Shown: positions 1 to 3,181 of the stretch, piece after piece
Layout of the letters: each line of letters opens with the position of its first letter
Numbering within the stretch: the first letter of the stretch is position 1
Assembly: GCA_964575975.1 (NCBI GenBank)
Contig: CAZNTU010000306.1
Span: forward strand, 1-5,973
Source of the DNA: G963674505 sp964575975
GTDB taxonomy: Bacteria > Desulfobacterota > Desulfobacteria > Desulfobacterales > SKZT01
Direction of reading: 5' to 3'
DNA: 5,973 nucleotides
Translations under genes and position numbers: made by a program
Notes under the pieces: model-generated
What the model was told of the DNA's origin: nothing
Seen by the model: only the letters and a program-made list of their open reading frames with translations
Databases searched by the model: none

Positions 1-338
1 TTGGTTTCGGCGGACAGCACCCACGTGCCAGGCCTGTCGTATTCCACCATGTAGGAGTGGAGCCCCGTTTCGTCGTGGACCGCTATCTCTCTGACCTCGC
101 CTGCGGGAGTATGGATCCGCAACGATTTGAGCTTTTTTCCGCTCAGTCCGTCGTCCACCGGGACGCGATGCCCGTAGCAGAAGAACAAGGGGGATTGTTT
201 TCCGTCTTGTACATGGTACCGGCTGGATTGAACATACAGCGAGTGCCCGAAGGACACTTCCGGAGCGCACCACATGCAGGCTAAAAAGAAAGCCGCGGTC
301 AAAAAAGGGATTCCAACATTCCGAAGAGATCTTGCCAT
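1..338 (-). CDS. DUF4198-family secreted protein, N-terminal part (runs off the left edge)
   Basis: The first 112 codons of a secreted protein are present and the rest lies outside the window. The start is the ATG at 336-338, with an AGGAAG ribosome binding site at 345-350, six bases away. Residues 1-31 look like a signal peptide: Arg2 and Arg5, then a hydrophobic stretch around 10-24. A likely cleavage after SFG at 29-31 would make His32 the first mature residue. A Cys at 21 (FLAC) is a poor lipobox, so lipoprotein status is doubtful. Further in, the FCYGHRVPVDDGL segment at 53-65 is typical of DUF4198 proteins as I recall them. DUF4198 (PF10670) was once mislabelled NikM in Pfam; its members are secreted and often sit near metal transport genes, but their function is not settled. 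It is a paralogue of the DUF4198 gene at 1979-2785, not a copy, since the sequences differ strongly. It follows the flavodoxin gene by 162 nt in the same direction. Confidence 0.8.
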   Translation of the reverse strand, partial: MARSLRNVGIPFLTAAFFLACMWCAPEVSFGHSLYVQSSRYHVQDGKQSPLFFCYGHRVPVDDGLSGKKLKSLRIHTPAGEVREIAVHDETGLHSYMVEYDRPGTWVLSAET

Positions 339-500
339 TTTTTTCTTCCTCGTCGAATTCGATTGTCCAAAAACAGGTTCGTCGTTAAAAGGCCGTTCGG
401 GACTAGGAGACGACTTGCGCGACCATTCCGCGATGGAAAGCGCTTTTCCGCCTCGCCCTTCGCCTTCGATCCCGAAAAGCCTATTAACGCTTCTGGCGTG
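339..500 (-). other. Intergenic gap between flavodoxin and the left-edge DUF4198 gene
   Basis: I see no convincing gene, terminator or promoter here. The only structured element is a near-palindrome at 435-449 (GGAAAGCGCTTTTCC), which has no loop large enough for a good hairpin and no T run after it on the minus strand. The minus frame that connects the flavodoxin stop to the DUF4198 start has no stop codon for 54 codons. It also has no usable ATG, GTG or TTG, and its translation resembles nothing I recognise. Lack of a terminator fits read-through from the flavodoxin gene. Confidence 0.5.
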
Positions 501-950
501 CTATTTCAATTCCTTGGCCATGGTTTCGGCCCATTCCAGGATTTCGTCCGAGGAATCCGCCGGATCGCCGTCGACTTTCAAGCCGTCGATCACAAGCTTC
601 CCTCCGAGTTCCTCTATTTTCTCTTCCAGCATATCGACCGAACCGCAAAAATGTTCGTACGCACTGTCGCCGGGCGCGAAAACGGCGTATTTGGCGCCGT
701 TTAGCGCGACACCTTCCATTTTTTCGTAAAACTCCGTAAAATCCTCCTGCAACTCGATTTCCTCCTCTCCGTAAGCCGGGCACCCAAGCAAAACCAAATC
801 GTGTCCCGCAGTCAAGTCCGCGACGGAGGCTTGATCCACGTTTTTCATCTCCGTTTCGATTCCGGACTTCGTCAGCGTCTCCTTGATCATGCCGGACATC
901 TCCTGGGTGTTGCCTGTAGTCGTGCCGAAAATAATCAATGCTTTGGCCAT
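501..950 (-). CDS. fld: Flavodoxin, short-chain Desulfovibrio type
   Basis: A 149-residue cytoplasmic FMN protein that carries one or two electrons at low potential, commonly replacing ferredoxin when iron is scarce. The phosphate-binding loop is GTTTGNT at residues 9-15. The loop around residue 60 reads GCPAYGEEEIELQEDF, and the second FMN loop is GDSAYEHFCG at 94-103, with Asp95 and Tyr98 at the same numbers as in D. vulgaris flavodoxin. In that protein FMN is sandwiched between Trp60 and Tyr98; here position 60 is Tyr. Length matches the short-chain family (about 148). The ATG at 948-950 has a strong AGGAGG at 955-960, four bases upstream. The gene overlaps the end of the STAS-like frame by 16 nt, which suggests translational coupling. 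Its place at the end of a Feo cluster fits an iron-limitation role, which is an inference. The family assignment is very secure; the physiological partner is unknown. Confidence 0.95.
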   Translation of the reverse strand: MAKALIIFGTTTGNTQEMSGMIKETLTKSGIETEMKNVDQASVADLTAGHDLVLLGCPAYGEEEIELQEDFTEFYEKMEGVALNGAKYAVFAPGDSAYEHFCGSVDMLEEKIEELGGKLVIDGLKVDGDPADSSDEILEWAETMAKELK

Positions 951-1375
951 AGTTCCTCCTTTCCGGTTAATTGCGTTTTATGGTTCGGAATGTCGAACAA
1001 ATCCGCATTGGCCCGAAGCCTGCGGCATATTGGATTCGCGTTTCTTTTCCGCTCGGGACTTCGCCGGTCCGCCTCTTTTTTGAAAAGCAGCACGCGGCTT
1101 CCCTCGGGGGCTATTTCGAATCCTTTTTCCCCTTTGAAATACAACCTTTCCTTTTCAATGTTGTCTGCGGACATGCGGGTCTTGAACAGCTGGACCCCTG
1201 TCCGCGTTATCGCGCCGAGGCCCGCCGTGCCGACGAATATCCTCCCCGACGCGGGTTGACCTCGTTTGATTGTCTTGAACAACTCCCACGCGCACATGCC
1301 GTTGAACTCTCCAAAAAGCGAGAGGTGAAGATTGCCCGCGCTTTTTCGGAGAGCGATGCGATATCGTGTGTTCAT
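935..1375 (-). CDS. Small STAS-like protein of unknown function
   Basis: A 146-residue protein with no signal peptide or membrane segment. Residues 5-68 resemble a STAS/anti-sigma-antagonist fold by pattern only: a first strand pair (YRIALRKSAGNLHLSLFGEF), then a helix, then GRIFVGTAGLGAITRTGVQLF at the position where STAS proteins have the strand, loop and GL helix. There is no Ser/Thr-Gly-Leu phosphorylation motif, so classical anti-sigma signalling is unlikely. A second block, GEKGFEIAPEGSRVLLF at 82-98, may close the conserved domain. The rest (99-146) is Arg/Lys-rich and looks different in composition and codon use; an A6 run at 1076-1081 could mark a frameshift (see findings). The start ATG overlaps the stop of the upstream Cys-rich protein gene as ATGA, so the two are probably translationally coupled. 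I believe similar proteins occur in Feo clusters of sulfate reducers but cannot confirm it here. The function is unknown. Confidence 0.7.
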   Translation of the reverse strand: MNTRYRIALRKSAGNLHLSLFGEFNGMCAWELFKTIKRGQPASGRIFVGTAGLGAITRTGVQLFKTRMSADNIEKERLYFKGEKGFEIAPEGSRVLLFKKEADRRSPERKRNANPICRRLRANADLFDIPNHKTQLTGKEELWPKH

Positions 1376-1584
1376 TTGCGACCTCCTGTAATTTTTCCAA
1401 CCTGTTCTATGTCTTCCTCAAGCGTCTCGCCGTCTTTCGATTCGGCAATGGATTTCGACGGACAGCAGCCGCAGCTTCCTCCGCAACCGCAGGAGGGAGC
1501 TTCGTTTTTAAGCGCTCGGGCAAATCGCGTCCAAAGATACCAGGACGCGACCGCCACGACGAGAATAACGATTACGCTTTCCAT
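1372..1584 (-). CDS. FeoB-associated Cys-rich membrane protein
   Basis: A 70-residue protein with one N-terminal membrane helix (about residues 3-19, VIVILVVAVASWYLW) followed by Arg20, Arg23 and Lys26, which by the positive-inside rule places the C-terminal part in the cytoplasm. A Cys cluster follows at 32, 34, 38, 40 and 41 (CGCGGSCGCC), then an acidic, polar tail. This matches the FeoB-associated Cys-rich membrane protein family (PF12669), small proteins encoded beside feoB whose exact role is unresolved. Binding Fe(II) or handling it at the cytoplasmic exit of FeoB is a common proposal. The FeoB in this window has no Cys-rich C-terminal tail, so a separate protein is consistent. A purine-rich stretch (AAAAGGAAAGAG) lies a few bases before the ATG. 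The stop overlaps the next gene's ATG by 4 nt. It is separated from feoB by two secreted-protein genes and an ABC remnant, which is unusual for this family. Confidence 0.88.
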   Translation of the reverse strand: MESVIVILVVAVASWYLWTRFARALKNEAPSCGCGGSCGCCPSKSIAESKDGETLEEDIEQVGKITGGRK

Positions 1585-1744
1585 ACAATCTCTTTCCTTT
1601 TGAATTTTGTTTGTATTCCGTATCCATTGCCGCGGCGAGAATCGTGCTCTCGTCGGAATAGACGGCGGTGCGATACAGGGGATTTACGATCAGCTTGAAA
1701 TCCATTCGATCCGGGTCGTAGTTCTCGAGCGGCAGACCCGGCAA
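1585..1744 (-). other. Coding-like stretch after the ABC remnant, unassigned
   Basis: Just after the ABC ATPase remnant loses its homology, another minus frame reads like protein from about 1740 down to the start of the Cys-rich gene, including YDPDRMDFKLIVNPLYR and AVYSDESTILAAAMD. It has no clear start (only a TTG at 1742-1744, with no ribosome binding site) and does not stop before entering the Cys-rich gene out of frame. I do not recognise the family. It may be the tail of a different gene joined to the ABC fragment by a deletion, or chance coding. No promoter or terminator is visible here. Confidence 0.3.
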
Positions 1745-1881
1745 ACGGTGGTTTTTCCCACTCCGTTTTTTCCCAAGAGGCCGAAAATTTTTCCTGCGGG
1801 GATCTCGAAATTCAACTTTTCGCAGATGGTTCGTCGCCCGAATCGGTGGGTCAGGTTTTCGACTTTGATCGCGTTCTCCAT
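1690..1881 (-). pseudogene. ABC transporter ATPase remnant, truncated after Walker A
   Basis: The frame opens with ATG at 1879-1881 and reads as the N-terminus of an ABC-transporter ATP-binding protein: KVENLTHRFGRRTI at residues 6-19, where family members have the A-loop region, then FEIPAGKIFGLLGKNGVGKTT, with Walker A (GKNGVGKTT) at 37-45. The pattern is nearer to ABC-2 export-type ATPases (IFGLLGxNGxGKTT) than to CbiO/NikO. After residue 45 homology ends abruptly; the last 18 residues are Arg/Thr-rich and a TGA follows. A complete ATPase has about 200-300 residues with a Q-loop, an LSGGQ signature, Walker B and an H-loop, all absent here. Nothing in the other two minus frames restores them, so a simple frameshift does not explain the loss; an internal deletion is likelier. 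The ribosome binding site is weak. It probably makes no working product. Confidence 0.8.
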
Positions 1882-1902
1882 GACGTTCGTTCTTCGGTTG
1901 TC

Positions 1903-1937
1903 GCCGGGCGGCCCGGAAGGAGATCGGGCCGCCCGGC
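1903..1937 (-). terminator. Perfect 13-bp GC-rich hairpin after the DUF4198 gene, terminator-like but without a U run
   Basis: GCCGGGCGGCCCG at 1903-1915 pairs perfectly with 1925-1937 around a 9-base loop. It lies 41 nt after the DUF4198 stop and 21 nt before the ABC remnant start. Read on the minus strand, the 3' flank is GACAACCG, so there is no U tract and it is not a canonical intrinsic terminator in the operon direction. On the plus strand it is followed only by TTTCGGCG. It may pause or partly stop transcription, or protect the 3' end of the feoAB-side mRNA so that downstream genes are expressed at a different level. The minus-strand loop holds CUCCUU, which could pair with a Shine-Dalgarno sequence; this is probably incidental. 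Confidence 0.5.
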
Positions 1938-1978
1938 TTTCGGCGTTTCGTGGGAAGGAACTGGGCCGCCGAAACTTG

Positions 1979-2785
1979 TTATTTCATATCCACGGCCTTG
2001 ATCCAGATCACTGCGTCGAGGGAGCATTCCTTGTCTTTGTACTTGTAGTCGGAATCCAGGCCGAGGGCCGCGAAACCCCACCATCCCGCCTTGGGAATCC
2101 CGAAGGTGAACACGCCGTTGTCGTCGGCGAAAATGGTCTGAAGCACGAAGGCGTCCTGCGGCGCCGCGGCCTTCGCTTCCTTGGCGAACGCCTTCTTGTC
2201 GAGCAGAGGCTCATGGTTCAGATACTCGATTTCGATCTCCGCGCCGGGAACCGGCTTGCCGTCGAACAGCACCTTTCCCTGAAACACATTGCCGGTCCAG
2301 CGGTCGTAGGGTTTGCACAGGGGAACGATTTCCGCAAGAAGACCGACCGGTTGCATCCAGGCGCCCGGCTCCCCTCCGACGTTGACGATCATTTTCGTGC
2401 TCTGCTTGATGTAGGCCCCCTCGCCCTCCTCGTAGTAGGGTTCGGGAACCAGGCAGAAAACGTGGTCGCCGCCCCTGGCCGTGTAGGTCGTCTCCCAGGC
2501 AGCGCCGCTGTTGGTCAGACTCGCCCACGACATGGGCGAAAGCGTGTTCAGCAGGTCCACCTTCTCGGGCTCGTTTTCGCCGCGCGAGCGAACGACGAAA
2601 AACTGCTCGGGCTTGCCCATGTCCATGGTGTGCCCCGCTTCGAACGGATGGGTGAAAACAAGCGCGAGAGGAATCTTGCCTCCCTTGGCCATCGCCGCCT
2701 CCGGCGTATAGATCATTTGGAAGTGGGCGAAAGCGGGAACCGTCATCGCCGCCAACAGTATGCACGTAAAAACAGCTTTTTTCAT
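1979..2785 (-). CDS. DUF4198 (NikK-like) secreted protein
   Basis: A 268-residue exported protein. Residues 1-20 form a classic signal peptide (Lys2-Lys3, a hydrophobic core, then AFA), so the mature protein should begin with His21 (HFQMIYTPE). DUF4198 features include THPFEAGHTMDM at 45-56, with His46, His52, Met54 and Met56 close together as possible metal ligands, and an Ig-like C-terminal section (VFQGKVLFDGKPVPGAEIEI from 167, DDNGVFTFGIPKAGWW from 221). There is no C-terminal membrane helix, so it should be free in the periplasm. DUF4198 proteins occur near nickel/cobalt and iron uptake genes; NikK, an accessory of some Nik transporters, is of this type as I recall. Here the partner is FeoB, so capture or delivery of Fe(II) in the periplasm is a reasonable inference but unproven. 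AAGGA at 2795-2799 lies nine bases before the ATG. The gap to the upstream NikL-like gene is 49 nt with no terminator in the operon direction. Confidence 0.88.
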   Translation of the reverse strand: MKKAVFTCILLAAMTVPAFAHFQMIYTPEAAMAKGGKIPLALVFTHPFEAGHTMDMGKPEQFFVVRSRGENEPEKVDLLNTLSPMSWASLTNSGAAWETTYTARGGDHVFCLVPEPYYEEGEGAYIKQSTKMIVNVGGEPGAWMQPVGLLAEIVPLCKPYDRWTGNVFQGKVLFDGKPVPGAEIEIEYLNHEPLLDKKAFAKEAKAAAPQDAFVLQTIFADDNGVFTFGIPKAGWWGFAALGLDSDYKYKDKECSLDAVIWIKAVDMK

Positions 2786-2834
2786 TCGAATATATCCTTT
2801 TTGAATCTCTTCGTTAAAGAGTTTTTCGTTTTTC

Positions 2835-3158
2835 CTATTCCAGAATTTCGCTCCCGTCGACCTTCACCGCATGCCCCTCTCCGGCGTCGAAAACGACCAC
2901 GTAGGGATCGGAAGGCTTTTTGAAGGTGAATTCGCTTTGTTCGTCCATTTTGCCTTCGAAAAACACTTTGCCGTCCTTGCCTTCCACCCGGATTTGCACC
3001 CCCGACGCCGACGAGCCGTCGGAGAACCCGCCCTCGCAGGTCGCGGTTCCGTCGCCGTTGTCGTAGCAGGAGCAAAGAGGTGTATGGGCCGTCGCCTGGC
3101 CCGCCAGAAATATCGTCGCCGCCATCGTTACGACCGACCAAAGACTTCTTCTTGCCAT
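2835..3158 (-). CDS. NikL/CbiL-like small secreted protein
   Basis: A 107-residue exported protein. The frame is open further upstream, but the ATG at 3156-3158 is the likely start. It has a perfect AGGAGG eight bases upstream, and from it the product begins with a normal signal peptide (MARRS, then a hydrophobic core ending ATA at 22-24), whereas the upstream extension would place KLTKEEFF before it. Cleavage would leave His25 first (HTPLCSCYDNGDGT). Three Cys (29, 31, 41) follow. Residues 43-107 match the pattern of NikL/CbiL-type accessory proteins of nickel/cobalt transporters: FSDGSSASGVQIRV, GKVFFEGKMDEQSEFTF, and a closing DAGEGHAVKV with His96. Unlike NikL as I know it, there is no C-terminal membrane helix. 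The gene lies 23 nt after feoB, so co-expression is almost certain. A role in periplasmic metal binding for FeoB is an inference. The domain may also be described as a carboxypeptidase-regulatory-like beta-sandwich. Confidence 0.82.
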   Translation of the reverse strand: MARRSLWSVVTMAATIFLAGQATAHTPLCSCYDNGDGTATCEGGFSDGSSASGVQIRVEGKDGKVFFEGKMDEQSEFTFKKPSDPYVVVFDAGEGHAVKVDGSEILE

Positions 3159-3166
3159 GAAAAATT

Positions 3167-3172
3167 CCTCCT
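3167..3172 (-). promoter_or_regulatory. Ribosome binding site deciding the NikL-like start
   Basis: AGGAGG on the minus strand, eight bases before the ATG at 3156-3158. It lies inside the longer open frame that begins at 3185, so that upstream ATG is unlikely to be the real start; the shorter start also gives a normal signal peptide. Confidence 0.85.
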
Positions 3173-3181
3173 TTGTAAGTT

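Noticed and set aside
435..449. Near-palindrome GGAAAGCGCTTTTCC, a possible operator
   Set aside because: A single short near-palindrome with no promoter around it and no second copy seen; too weak to call.
1690..1881. ABC remnant as NikO/CbiO, which would complete a nickel transporter with the NikK/NikL-like proteins
   Set aside because: The wording around Walker A (IFGLLGKNGVGKTT) is closer to ABC-2 export-type ATPases, and the rest of the domain is missing.
2797..2825. Small hairpin (CTCTT/AAGAG) with T run on the plus strand between the DUF4198 and NikL-like genes
   Set aside because: The stem is only five pairs and the T run follows it on the plus strand, where no gene precedes it; in the operon direction there is no T tract.
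1607..2923. A 438-codon open frame on the plus strand
   Set aside because: It lies across the ABC remnant, the DUF4198 gene, the intergenic regions and the NikL-like gene on the other strand; its composition is shadow-like and it has no recognisable domain.
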